Positions 1 through 7,226 of a stretch of DNA of 9,239 nucleotides are shown in pieces. The DNA lies in assembly GCA_002084535.1 (NCBI GenBank), contig NBLI01000040.1, positions 1 through 9,239 on the forward strand, given 5' to 3'. This DNA is from Candidatus Zhuqueibacterota bacterium 4572_119. Lineage in GTDB: Bacteria > Zhuqueibacterota > Zhuqueibacteria > Thermofontimicrobiales > Thermofontimicrobiaceae. The first letter of the stretch is position 1, and each line of letters begins with the position of its first letter. The translations under genes were made by a program, and so were the position numbers. A model generated the notes under the pieces. The model did not search any database, was not told the DNA's origin, and saw nothing but the letters and a program-made list of their open reading frames with translations.

Positions 1-872
1 CCAAGCCAATAAATATTCGCCTTGTAAGCTTCATTGCCAAAATCAAAATTAAAAACACCATTATAATTAGTTAGCCCGGAATTCAAGCCCTGTCCGAGGA
101 TTGAGACACCGCCTTCTCCGTTAGCGCGGTCTCTTACATACCAGAAAGACAAGCCAATAGAATTGATGATATCAAGGTCGTATTCAAGATTGCCTTCCAT
201 TAAAACAACATCATCTTCCTGTTCCACGTTGTTTTCGTATAATTGATAAACACCAAATTTAGTCCGCAAATTTGGCAACAAATGATGCACCGCAACGCCT
301 GTCGCATCCGACCCCCAAAATGCCAGCCGATACCCAGTATGCAGCAAAGTACTTGTAAATGTATAATAGGGTACATTTACATTATCATAGAGACGGGTTA
401 ATCCGGCATTTATAAATAAATTCTTTTTTGGTCTGAATTCGATAAAAAGATTTTGTGTTTGCATGTTGACAAAATCCGCCGCAAAAGCGCCCCCAAAATT
501 CCCGCCGGCGCCATAATTCGCGTCCCCCCAGGTCCAGTCAAATTCAAAACTCATTCGCATTTTTGCCCATCCGTCAAAAAGACGCGGGGTATAAGTAATC
601 ATCGGCATAAAGCGCTGCTCAGTATAACTCGAACGCTGATTTGATGTCCTGGTCGTATTTCCCCCAAACAACCGACCAACAACCTGACCTTTTAAAAATT
701 CATTTGTTGGCGCGACATTGGATTGTTCCGAACGCATGAAATAATAGCCGATGAAAGTAAATTCTTTCTTTTCTTCTTTTATTTTTTCTTCTGAAAAATC
801 ATCAGCAGGCTGGGCTTCAAGCATGCAGGAAAAAATTAATACTGAAGCAATAATAAATATTATCTTTTTCAT
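1..872 (-). CDS. Outer-membrane beta-barrel (porin-like) protein, 3' end cut off by window edge
   Basis: An open frame of 290 codons starts at the ATG at 870-872 and runs off the window without a stop, so the C-terminus is missing. Residues 1-20 form a Sec signal peptide (MKKIIFIIASVLIFSCMLEA) followed by QPADDF. The FSC in it is a poor lipobox because Phe is at -2, so signal peptidase I cleavage is more likely. The mature part alternates aromatic and polar residues in short amphipathic strands, as in FIEFRPKKNLFINAGLTRLY and FNFDFGNEAYKANIYWL, typical of outer-membrane beta-barrels. The overall look recalls alginate-export or other substrate-specific porins of FCB bacteria, but I cannot name the family or substrate. 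It lies only 37 bp beyond a strong terminator hairpin, with a weak upstream purine stretch (AAGAG), so its expression may rely on read-through or a promoter overlapping the hairpin. Its place after a transporter/ligase operon suggests outer-membrane uptake for the same substrate (inference). Confidence 0.72.
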   Translation of the reverse strand, partial: MKKIIFIIASVLIFSCMLEAQPADDFSEEKIKEEKKEFTFIGYYFMRSEQSNVAPTNEFLKGQVVGRLFGGNTTRTSNQRSSYTEQRFMPMITYTPRLFDGWAKMRMSFEFDWTWGDANYGAGGNFGGAFAADFVNMQTQNLFIEFRPKKNLFINAGLTRLYDNVNVPYYTFTSTLLHTGYRLAFWGSDATGVAVHHLLPNLRTKFGVYQLYENNVEQEDDVVLMEGNLEYDLDIINSIGLSFWYVRDRANGEGGVSILGQGLNSGLTNYNGVFNFDFGNEAYKANIYWL

Positions 873-909
873 ATTATTACTCTTAATTCAATTTAATGAA
901 ATAAAAAGT

Positions 910-945
910 TTGCTGGCGCCATCAATCGATTGATGGCGCCAGCAA
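910..945 (-). terminator. Rho-independent terminator, perfect 36-bp palindrome
   Basis: Positions 910-945 are a perfect palindrome centred on ATCGAT. Each arm contains TTGCTGGCGCCATCAATC, giving a stem of up to 16 bp around a TCGA loop. On the minus strand it begins 5 nt after the TAA of the lipoprotein gene and is followed by AACTTTTTATTTC, a T-rich tract as expected of an intrinsic terminator. It should end the operon transcript. It stands only 37 bp before the beta-barrel start codon, so it could also act as an attenuator or an mRNA-stabilising hairpin. Confidence 0.85.
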
Positions 946-950
946 TTTAA

Positions 951-1445
951 TTAATTAAGCTTAACATACTTTTGTATGTTCATAGTACCCAGAGTAGGAT
1001 CTGAACCAAAACCTGTGTCTGGTGTTCGTGGTGTAGCACCGATATCAGGAACAGTTTGTACAACCTCCAATTGCATCGTTGAAGGTGTACCTTCGGTTAT
1101 TTCGATAATTCCTTCCTGCTCAAAAGCAGCGTAAACAAATTTGGCGCTGTGTACTGATCCAGATGCTGATTCTGTAATCGTGTAAGTCCCTTCAAGTGTT
1201 GTCCAGGCGCCATCCGTAACATGAGACTCAAGCGTGATGGTATTGTTTTCTTTAAATTCAACCCTGACACTGTCATACTGAAAAACAGCAATCAGAATCG
1301 GCGCCACATCAGTGCCAGCGCTTAACCAGGTACCTACCCAATCCTCGACTGTTGTTGGGTCAGTTCCATTGTCATCGTCTTTATCACAAGAAATCACGAA
1401 AAGTAAACTTGTGATAATCAAAGCAACTAACAGGTAACGTTTCAT
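951..1445 (-). CDS. Small lipocalin-like lipoprotein
   Basis: The product is 164 residues. Residues 1-19 are a hydrophobic signal peptide, and the lipobox VISC gives a lipidated Cys20. The segment after it, CDKDDDNGTDP, is a short acidic linker. The Lys-Asp-Asp-Asp just behind the cysteine resembles the lipoprotein export signal described in Bacteroidota for surface-exposed lipoproteins; that it works here is inference. From about residue 36 the text (VGTWLSAG..., VRVEFKENNTITLES, LEGTYTIT, then further beta-rich segments) looks like a small lipocalin-like barrel of the kind often annotated in FCB lipoproteins; no ligand can be predicted. The start is firm: ATG at 1443-1445 has a strong GGAGG Shine-Dalgarno site (plus-strand cctcc, 1453-1457). 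The gene begins 17 bp after the stop of the AMP ligase and is the last gene before the palindromic terminator, so it is probably the last cistron of that operon. Confidence 0.8.
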   Translation of the reverse strand: MKRYLLVALIITSLLFVISCDKDDDNGTDPTTVEDWVGTWLSAGTDVAPILIAVFQYDSVRVEFKENNTITLESHVTDGAWTTLEGTYTITESASGSVHSAKFVYAAFEQEGIIEITEGTPSTMQLEVVQTVPDIGATPRTPDTGFGSDPTLGTMNIQKYVKLN

Positions 1446-1462
1446 TTTCGTACCTCCATAAA

Positions 1463-2980
1463 TTAGTTAATGGTGAATTTTTCTTTCAGGTCGTTTCTAT
1501 CGACCTTCCCGGCATCATTACGCGGGAGTTGATTTATAAATTTTACATATTTAGGAATTTTATATTTTGCCAACTTGCCCTTGCAAAAATCAAATATTTC
1601 TTCTTCTGAAATATCACCCTCTTTTTTCGCTGCCACAAAAACAACACCGACTTCCCCCCATTTTTTATCTGCTACTCCAATCACCGCGGCTTCTTTAATT
1701 TTTTTATGAGAATATAAAACCCTCTCTATTTCAGCAGGATAGACATTTTCCCCGCCGCTGATATACATATTTTTTTTTCGATCAACCACGTAATAATATC
1801 CTTCATCATCCCGCGATACCATGTCCCCGGTGTGAAACCAGCCATCGGTAATTGCTTCCCGTGTTTCTTTTTCCTTACGCCAATATCCAGGCGTCACAAC
1901 AGGGGATTTAAACCAGAGTTCTCCCACCTCATTATCCGCGCTTTCAATCCCCTGATCATTCACAATTTTCGCCTCGATGTAAAAATTCGGAAACCCTATT
2001 GAACCTTTTTTTCGAACCGCGTCATCCTGGTGCAAAGAAAATGTATTTGGTCCAACCTCAGTTAAACCGTACCCTTGTCGAATGGGGATGCCTTTTTCAT
2101 GCCAGGTATTGATTAAGGGAATAGGCATAGGCGCTCCGCCTACAATCACATATCGAAGAGAAGAAAGGTCAGCGCTGGCAAAGCATTCTGAATCCGCCAT
2201 CATTTGCAGCATGGTTGGCACACCAAAAAGCAACGTTGTTTTTTCTTTTTCGATGAGCTGCAAAATCAAATCCGCGTCAAAACTGTTGAGCAATGTATGT
2301 GAGGCGCCATGATGAAAAAACGGTGTGAGTAAAACATTCCAGCCACCAGTATGAAAGAATGGAGCGAATCCCTGGGTGTGGTCAGCAGAAGTAATATCCA
2401 GTCGCAGCGACGTGTTCACCGAATTCCAAAATAACATGCGATGGTTAATAATTGTTCCTTTGGGCACTCCGGTTGTACCTGCTGTGTAAAGTATCATCAC
2501 AATATCTTCTTCAGTGAGAGACTGTTCAATGGTGAAATCAATCTTATCAAAAGATTCAACAAGAAAGTTTTCAAAAGAAGATATCTCCTGCTTTTGGGGG
2601 ATTTTTTTGAGCATGGATAATTTTTTAACCTGCTTCGTAAAATCCTTTTCATATATTAACAGTTCAGGTTCAGCGTCTCGCAATAACCCATCCAGTTCCA
2701 AAGGAGTCAGTCTGAAATTAATTGGTGTCAATATCGCTCCAATTTTCAGACAGGCAAAAAACAGAAAAACATATTCAGCCCGGTTTTTTGAATACACCGC
2801 GACACGATCTCCTTTTTGAATATTCAAATCCGTGCCAAGATACAATGCCAGCCTGTTAACGCGCTGATTTAAATCATAATATGTCCATTGAAGATCGCGC
2901 TGGTGTTCACGCAGCGCCATTCTATCAGGCGTATATTTTGCCCATTTATGAATCCAGTCCAATTCAATGTCAAACATCAC
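1463..2980 (-). CDS. Acyl-CoA synthetase-type AMP-dependent ligase (ANL superfamily)
   Basis: The 505-residue product is full length for the family. It should activate a carboxylic acid with ATP to an acyl-adenylate and pass it to CoA in the cytoplasm. All core motifs are visible: P-loop YTAGTTGVPKG (165-175), QGYGLTEVG (302-310), GWFHTGD (380-386), the hinge/A8 region DRKKNMYISGGENVYPAEIE (400-419), and the catalytic lysine of A10 in LPRNDAGKVDR (Lys492). The pattern is that of medium/long-chain or aryl acyl-CoA ligases (FadD/MenE-like); the substrate cannot be read from sequence. Two starts are possible: GTG at 2978-2980 or ATG at 2975-2977, both served by AGGAAAAAAA directly upstream. Either overlaps the end of the symporter gene (stop at 2970-2972) by 8-11 bp, which implies translational coupling. 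The pairing with a transporter suggests that it activates the imported compound. Confidence 0.9.
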   Translation of the reverse strand: MMFDIELDWIHKWAKYTPDRMALREHQRDLQWTYYDLNQRVNRLALYLGTDLNIQKGDRVAVYSKNRAEYVFLFFACLKIGAILTPINFRLTPLELDGLLRDAEPELLIYEKDFTKQVKKLSMLKKIPQKQEISSFENFLVESFDKIDFTIEQSLTEEDIVMILYTAGTTGVPKGTIINHRMLFWNSVNTSLRLDITSADHTQGFAPFFHTGGWNVLLTPFFHHGASHTLLNSFDADLILQLIEKEKTTLLFGVPTMLQMMADSECFASADLSSLRYVIVGGAPMPIPLINTWHEKGIPIRQGYGLTEVGPNTFSLHQDDAVRKKGSIGFPNFYIEAKIVNDQGIESADNEVGELWFKSPVVTPGYWRKEKETREAITDGWFHTGDMVSRDDEGYYYVVDRKKNMYISGGENVYPAEIERVLYSHKKIKEAAVIGVADKKWGEVGVVFVAAKKEGDISEEEIFDFCKGKLAKYKIPKYVKFINQLPRNDAGKVDRNDLKEKFTIN

Positions 2981-4490
2981 TTTTTTTCCTAGCTATTTGA
3001 TATATTATCCAACCGACTAAAACAGATAGAACAATGGCAACAGCAGCAGCAACCCCGGGATTTTCTCCTGTTGATTTTGTAAACGGTACAGCAATTTTGC
3101 CGTAATACATAAAAAAATGAACTGTTACCGCGGTAACAGAAGCAATGACAGGCGCAATAAGGGGAACGTTTTTCAAAAACATTCCAAACAAAATCGGAAC
3201 AAACGCAGCCGCGAAATAAGCATAAACACCATTTTGTGCAAATATGCCCACACTTAATTTTGGATTGATTAGTTGATCATAAGTGATAAAAATCGAGATT
3301 ACCGCCAAAACAATAATCACAATTTTATTAATTGATATTTCAAAATCAGAGCGTTTTTTTTCATCAGCGGGAAAATATTTTCCAAATATCGGTTTTATAA
3401 TATCCGTTGTTATTGTAGTTGATACCGCCTGAATCAGCCCTTCAAGAGTGGAAAGTCCGGCTGAAATCAATCCCAGGACAACAACCAGTCCGATATAAAC
3501 GGGGAACTCTTTGACAACATAAGCGGAAATGATCCCGTCCAGTTTTAAAGGTATTCCGTTTATTGTCAAATCAGGAAATACAATTCTCGCGTAAAGTCCA
3601 CTGACTATTACCACGAAAAAAATTAGCTCGGTAATTATTCCAACGGTCAAATATTTATTTACATCTTTGTCTGTTTTTAACAAAAGAGATTTTGTGATAA
3701 TATGCGGCTGACAAACAATCGCCACCCCCACGACAATTTGAGCAAAGATTATTTCAAAAAAATCACGAAAAAGAAAACTATTATCATTTGTAAGTTGAGC
3801 CAATTTAGGATCGATCGCGCGGAGTTTATCCAAAAATCCATGAACACCCTGGCTAAAATGCTCGTAACCGGAACCAATCAGGATGAAAGCGACAATCAGC
3901 ATGATAATCGCTTGCAATGTATTTGTATATACCATTGAATTAGCGCCGCCAAACATCATATACCCGAATATAAAAACAACGATTCCGATGAGCACATATA
4001 ATTCATCAACATTCAGCGTTTTGGAAATAATTTTTGTTAATCCGACGCAGATAAGAACAATAAAGGTGATTAAAAGCAGGGAAAGAAAACCAAAGAAAAG
4101 TGAATAGCCCGAACTTTTATAGCGGGTTCCCATCCATTGGGCCAGACTTAGCGCTTTTACGGTATTTCCATGTTTTCGGAATCCTTTTGTTAATATAGCT
4201 AATGAGGTAACAGCAGCTAATGGTAAAACAATAACATAAGAGAGGACACCACTCAGCCCATAGAGAGCGATAAAACCGGGATTAATGATAAAAGTTGCCG
4301 CGCTGGTCATGGAAGCAGCGAGAGACAAGCCAACGACAATCGGAGAGAAGGAAATGCTGCCAACAGCATAATCGGACATGGTACTTGTTTTTAGAGCGCC
4401 ACGAATAACAAAAAACAAAATGACACCCATATAAGCAAGAACTAAAATCCAGCCGGCAGTTACCAATTGGTTTGAAGCGATTCCAGTCAT
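2970..4490 (-). CDS. Sodium:solute symporter (SSF family)
   Basis: The 506-residue inner-membrane protein has about 13 hydrophobic segments, for example near 11-30, 49-70, 76-100, 129-152, 164-181, 190-207, 246-261, 283-302, 331-348, 388-404, 421-440, 442-463 and 479-499. Family signatures are visible: GGANSMVYTNTLQAIIML (181-198), with Asn190 where many members have Asp; the CQPHIITKSLLLK loop (260-272); and LISAGLSTLEG (341-351), whose serines match the TM8 sodium-site region. SSF proteins (TC 2.A.21) use the Na+ gradient to import sugars, carboxylates, proline, pantothenate or choline-like solutes. A substrate cannot be assigned; the adjacent acyl-CoA ligase favours a carboxylate (inference). 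The start ATG at 4490 has AAGGATG upstream. The preceding 175-bp gap is longer than the other gaps in the operon, so an internal promoter is possible, though I see no convincing one. Confidence 0.9.
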   Translation of the reverse strand: MTGIASNQLVTAGWILVLAYMGVILFFVIRGALKTSTMSDYAVGSISFSPIVVGLSLAASMTSAATFIINPGFIALYGLSGVLSYVIVLPLAAVTSLAILTKGFRKHGNTVKALSLAQWMGTRYKSSGYSLFFGFLSLLLITFIVLICVGLTKIISKTLNVDELYVLIGIVVFIFGYMMFGGANSMVYTNTLQAIIMLIVAFILIGSGYEHFSQGVHGFLDKLRAIDPKLAQLTNDNSFLFRDFFEIIFAQIVVGVAIVCQPHIITKSLLLKTDKDVNKYLTVGIITELIFFVVIVSGLYARIVFPDLTINGIPLKLDGIISAYVVKEFPVYIGLVVVLGLISAGLSTLEGLIQAVSTTITTDIIKPIFGKYFPADEKKRSDFEISINKIVIIVLAVISIFITYDQLINPKLSVGIFAQNGVYAYFAAAFVPILFGMFLKNVPLIAPVIASVTAVTVHFFMYYGKIAVPFTKSTGENPGVAAAVAIVLSVLVGWIIYQIARKKSDV

Positions 4491-4665
4491 ACTACATCCT
4501 TTTTTATATAATCTCTGATGATTTTCGATTGGTATGAATCAGAACCAAAAAAAGCAATGTAAATAGATTGGAGCGATGGATTATTGAAATTGACTTCCAG
4601 CACTCAAAACACGTTTTCTGTACTATCGATTTTTTCTAATTATAGCTTTATTTATATAAACAATG

Positions 4666-5655
4666 TTACCATCGAAATGCCGCGGCTGCAAAAGCTAATC
4701 CTCCACCCGAACCCATAAAAACAACCAAATCATTGTCTCGAACTTTTCCCTGATCCACAGCTTCAGACAGCGCCATTGGAATGCACGCTGAACCGGTATA
4801 CCCATAACGATCCATTATTGTGTGAGTTTGTTCCATTGATAAGTTGAGATTATCCATTGTCTCGCGGATACTGTTAATATTGATTTGTGTAAGAAACACC
4901 ATGTTAATATCTTTGGGCGACAATCCTTGATTGTTCACCAATTCACTTATCATATTAGTCCATGTTGTGGGATTTATCTCACTGGGAAATTTTTTAACAA
5001 ATTTAAGCAAATGGTCGTTGTTGCGAATTGTTTCGTCAGAAACAGGCAGCTTTGTTCCTCCGCCGTAGATGCCCATCCAATCGTGATATTGACCTTCGGT
5101 GTGTAACAATGAGCCAAGGAAACCCCGGTTTTCGTTTGTGTTTTGTAAAATAGCAGCGCCCGCGCCATCAGCAAACAACGTAACAGTTTTTTTATCATTT
5201 TTGTTCAAATATTTCGACATGGCATAAGCGCCGATAACCAAAACATTATTATATTGTTCGTCAGATCGAATATACTTAGCAGCCATATCAACAATTGTCA
5301 CAAAACCGGCACAGGCTGTATTTACATCAAATGTTCCTGCTCCGGCTGCTCCCAATCGATCTTGCACAACCGATGCTGTACTCGGTGAAATGTATTCAGG
5401 CGTATCGGTAGCAATTATGATTAAATCCAAATCTTCCGGCTTCAAATCCGCTTTTTCAATGGCCTTTTTTCCCGCTTGATATGCAAGATCTGCTGTACTC
5501 TCATCTTCCGCACACCAACGCCGTTCACGTATTGTTAAGTTTTCCACAAGCCAGGTATTTACATCTTTTCCCAACATCTCATTAAAATACTGATTGGTTA
5601 CAACCCTTTCCGGCGCGTACATTGCTGTTGAAATAATTCTCGCGTTTCGCTTCAT
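4666..5655 (-). CDS. KAS III (FabH)-like condensing enzyme with non-canonical active site
   Basis: The 329-residue product has the usual length and fold pattern of 3-oxoacyl-ACP synthase III: an N-terminal half with RERRWCAEDEST, DVNTACAGF containing the nucleophile Cys115, and FADGAGAAIL (161-170). The C-terminal half ends in VVFMGSGGGLAFAAAAFRW. Two of the three catalytic residues differ. Where FabH has the His of HQAN, this protein reads FLTQINI (Thr256). Where FabH has the Asn of GNTS, it reads YGYTGSA (Tyr286). The acyl-accepting Cys is kept, so acyl transfer or a variant condensation is plausible, while classical decarboxylative Claisen condensation with malonyl-ACP is doubtful. From memory, a KAS III-like subfamily with TQxN and GYTGSACIPMAL exists elsewhere, so this is probably a coherent subfamily rather than decay. 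Start ATG at 5653-5655 has AAAAGGA upstream and lies 25 bp after the dehydrogenase stop, so the two genes are co-transcribed. Confidence 0.87.
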   Translation of the reverse strand: MKRNARIISTAMYAPERVVTNQYFNEMLGKDVNTWLVENLTIRERRWCAEDESTADLAYQAGKKAIEKADLKPEDLDLIIIATDTPEYISPSTASVVQDRLGAAGAGTFDVNTACAGFVTIVDMAAKYIRSDEQYNNVLVIGAYAMSKYLNKNDKKTVTLFADGAGAAILQNTNENRGFLGSLLHTEGQYHDWMGIYGGGTKLPVSDETIRNNDHLLKFVKKFPSEINPTTWTNMISELVNNQGLSPKDINMVFLTQININSIRETMDNLNLSMEQTHTIMDRYGYTGSACIPMALSEAVDQGKVRDNDLVVFMGSGGGLAFAAAAFRW

Positions 5656-5680
5656 GCAATTAATCCTTTTCTAAATCCCA

Positions 5681-6412
5681 CTAAATTACCAACCCGCCAT
5701 CAACACTGATAACTGTTCCTGTAATAAATGAAGCTTCATCAGATGCCAAAAACAAGTATGTATTCGCGATGTCGTTGGGGTCTCCCAGTCTGCCAAGAGG
5801 AGTTTTTTCTTTCAACATATTTATAACTTTTTCAGGAACCGTTTTTACCATATCTGTCGCGATAAAGCCCGGCGCCACGGCATTCACACGTATGCCCTTA
5901 CGTCCCAATTCTTTCGCCCAAACTTTTGTCATTCCAATGATTCCTGATTTTGAAGCAACATAATTCGTTTGTCCAAAATTGCCGTACAAAGCTACAATAG
6001 AACTTGTGTTGATAATCACGCCAGATCTTTTTTCCGCCATAACTTTGGCAGTTGCCTGGCTGCAGTTAAAGACGCCTTTCAAATTTATATCAATTACAGC
6101 GTCCCATTGAGCTTCTTCCATTTTGAGCAAAGTTACGTCCTGAGTTATTCCAGCATTGTTAATCAACACATCGATTTTGCCGTATTTTTCAATCACTTTA
6201 TTTACAGCACTTTGAACATTTGCCCGATCTGCCACATTAACTTTTTGGAATTCCGCTTGTTGAATTTCCGAAGCTAATGCCTCTCCCAACTCTTCACTTA
6301 CATCCCATATTAAAACATTGGCTCCTTCTTCAGCAAATTTTCTTACAGTTACCGCTCCGATACCCGCTGCTCCTCCCGTTATGACAACAACTTTGTCTAA
6401 AAAGTGCTTCAT
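5681..6412 (-). CDS. Short-chain dehydrogenase/reductase, FabG-like
   Basis: The 243-residue classical SDR matches 3-oxoacyl-ACP reductase in length. The cofactor motif TGGAAGIG is at 12-19, Asp37 ends beta-2 (favouring NAD(H) in classical SDRs, by family knowledge), and NNAG is at 85-88. Asn110, Ser138, Tyr151 and Lys155 form the complete catalytic tetrad, with the same numbering for Ser/Tyr/Lys as E. coli FabG. The C-terminal SFITGTVISVDGGLVI is typical. It probably reduces a 3-oxoacyl thioester or oxidises a 3-hydroxyacyl one; being next to the KAS III-like gene supports a thioester substrate (inference). The start ATG at 6412 follows AGAGGT with suitable spacing. It is the first gene of the putative operon, preceded by a 259-bp non-coding region with a perfect 12-bp palindrome 26-37 bp ahead of the start. 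A housekeeping fabG is less likely because no fabD or acpP accompanies it. Confidence 0.9.
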   Translation of the reverse strand: MKHFLDKVVVITGGAAGIGAVTVRKFAEEGANVLIWDVSEELGEALASEIQQAEFQKVNVADRANVQSAVNKVIEKYGKIDVLINNAGITQDVTLLKMEEAQWDAVIDINLKGVFNCSQATAKVMAEKRSGVIINTSSIVALYGNFGQTNYVASKSGIIGMTKVWAKELGRKGIRVNAVAPGFIATDMVKTVPEKVINMLKEKTPLGRLGDPNDIANTYLFLASDEASFITGTVISVDGGLVI

Positions 6413-6437
6413 CTTCGACCTCTTGCTATTTTAAATT

Positions 6438-6449
6438 TCAAACGTTTGA
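6438..6449. promoter_or_regulatory. Perfect 12-bp palindrome, candidate operator before the SDR operon
   Basis: TCAAACGTTTGA reads the same on both strands and lies 26-37 bp upstream of the dehydrogenase start codon, where a repressor site would be expected. The GbsR-like regulator is encoded directly upstream and is the obvious candidate ligand (inference). I could not place convincing -10 and -35 boxes for this operon. Confidence 0.4.
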
Positions 6450-6506
6450 TTTTTTTAAAACGTACAGAACAATAAAATTTTTTCCTGCTTCCAAATAAAT
6501 TTATTT

Positions 6507-6635
6507 TAACCTGAATTATTTACAAACATTAATTAAAAATGGGATAATTTAATTAATATCATTTTGTTAAATCTGACTGATGTTTGAAACTCAGCTTTTG
6601 CGTTTTATTCCTTAATATGTGAATAATTCAGGTTA
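6507..6635. repeat. 18-bp inverted repeat in the regulator-SDR gap
   Basis: TAACCTGAATTATTTACA at 6507-6524 is the inverted partner of TGTGAATAATTCAGGTTA at 6618-6635, with 17 of 18 positions matching and a 93-bp AT-rich spacer. The right arm contains the symmetrical TGAATAATTCA (6620-6630). The whole 129-bp unit could be a small MITE-like insertion or a pair of distant protein-binding sites. I see no clear target-site duplication and no open reading frame inside. Confidence 0.6.
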
Positions 6636-6671
6636 TCCCGCTACCTTTAAAAATATGATGAACAATGCGGG

Positions 6672-7139
6672 TTAAGACTTTTTTTGCTGCCAGTCTAATA
6701 AAAATTTATCAAAATATTCCAACATCAATTTATAAAATTGATACATCTCTCCAATGCGTTCTTTAAACTCTGCATTTTCAGTAGAACTGTTCGTTTTTAA
6801 TTCCTTTTGATATTTCTGCGCTAATTCCAGATTCCGCTTCATTAATCCTACATGATTCCGAAACGCGTTTCCGAAAATTTCTGCTTCTGGTTGGTAATAA
6901 TCCTTGCGGTCGCCAGGTACCCAAATGCGCTTTATCAGATTATGATCACGTAATCGGCGAATAATCTGACTAACAGGTCCCTTGCTCACATTTAGCTGGT
7001 TGGTGATTTCATCGAGGCTAACCGGCTCTTTAACATATAACATCAATCCCACAATCCTGCCCATAAGCTTGGGCAATCCAAACAATTGATAGGCTTCACC
7101 GAAATCCTGAATAAATTCTTGTTTAATGGATGGCGTCAT
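6672..7139 (-). CDS. GbsR/MarR-like winged-helix transcriptional regulator
   Basis: The product is a 155-residue cytoplasmic DNA-binding protein. The winged helix-turn-helix spans about 27-83: GRIVGLMLYVKEPVSLDEIT, then QLNVSKGPVSQIIRRLRDHN as recognition region, then IKRIWVPGDRKDYYQ as wing. A helical C-terminal part (about 88-152) is probably for dimerisation. The opening FGEAYQLFGLPKLMGRIVGLML with SKGPVSQ is the characteristic pattern of the GbsR family, named for the B. subtilis choline-responsive repressor of glycine betaine synthesis. Members in other bacteria control unrelated functions, so the ligand is not known. The start ATG at 7139 lacks a strong Shine-Dalgarno site (AAAAGAAAC only). 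The gene has its own candidate promoter (7188-7216) and lies between the methyltransferase and the SDR operon. It may control either or both (inference). Confidence 0.85.
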   Translation of the reverse strand: MTPSIKQEFIQDFGEAYQLFGLPKLMGRIVGLMLYVKEPVSLDEITNQLNVSKGPVSQIIRRLRDHNLIKRIWVPGDRKDYYQPEAEIFGNAFRNHVGLMKRNLELAQKYQKELKTNSSTENAEFKERIGEMYQFYKLMLEYFDKFLLDWQQKKS

Positions 7140-7154
7140 AGATGTGTTTCTTTT

Positions 7155-7172
7155 ATTTGATTTCTTTCAAAT
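7155..7172. promoter_or_regulatory. Palindrome in the regulator's leader, candidate autoregulatory site
   Basis: ATTTGA-tttctt-TCAAAT is an inverted repeat with perfect 6-bp halves, between the predicted transcription start and the start codon of the GbsR-like gene. Its halves contain TTTGA/TCAAA, also found in the palindrome at 6438-6449 but in the opposite arrangement, so a shared binding protein is only a possibility. Confidence 0.3.
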
Positions 7173-7187
7173 GTATGATATGTAAAA

Positions 7188-7216
7188 AATATAATAAATA
7201 ATAATACTGAATGCAA
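7188..7216 (-). promoter_or_regulatory. Sigma-70 type promoter of the GbsR-like gene
   Basis: On the minus strand, TTGCAT (7211-7216) and TATATT (7188-7193) are separated by 17 bp, 4 of 6 and 5 of 6 matches to consensus by inspection. Transcription would start near 7181, giving a leader of about 40 nt before the ATG at 7139. Confidence 0.5.
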
Positions 7217-7226
7217 GGAAAAAATT

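Noticed and set aside
453..644. Plus-strand open frame of 63 codons
   Set aside because: It is antisense to the beta-barrel gene, which has a signal peptide and clear barrel-like composition; the product has no recognisable features.
751..933. Plus-strand open frame of 60 codons with a hydrophobic stretch
   Set aside because: It overlaps the start of the barrel gene and the terminator; the hydrophobic stretch is the complement of an AT-rich signal-peptide region.
4491..4665. Promoter or terminator between the KAS III-like and symporter genes
   Set aside because: Only weak -10/-35 resemblances (TTGCTT-17-TACCAA) and no stable hairpin are seen; I cannot support a call.
5969..6277. Plus-strand 102-codon open frame
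   Set aside because: It lies entirely opposite the SDR gene, whose motifs and catalytic residues are complete; nothing protein-like is seen in it.
6637..6671. Terminator after the GbsR-like gene (CCCGC...GCGGG)
   Set aside because: The stem is only 5 bp with a 25-nt loop and no T-tract follows it.
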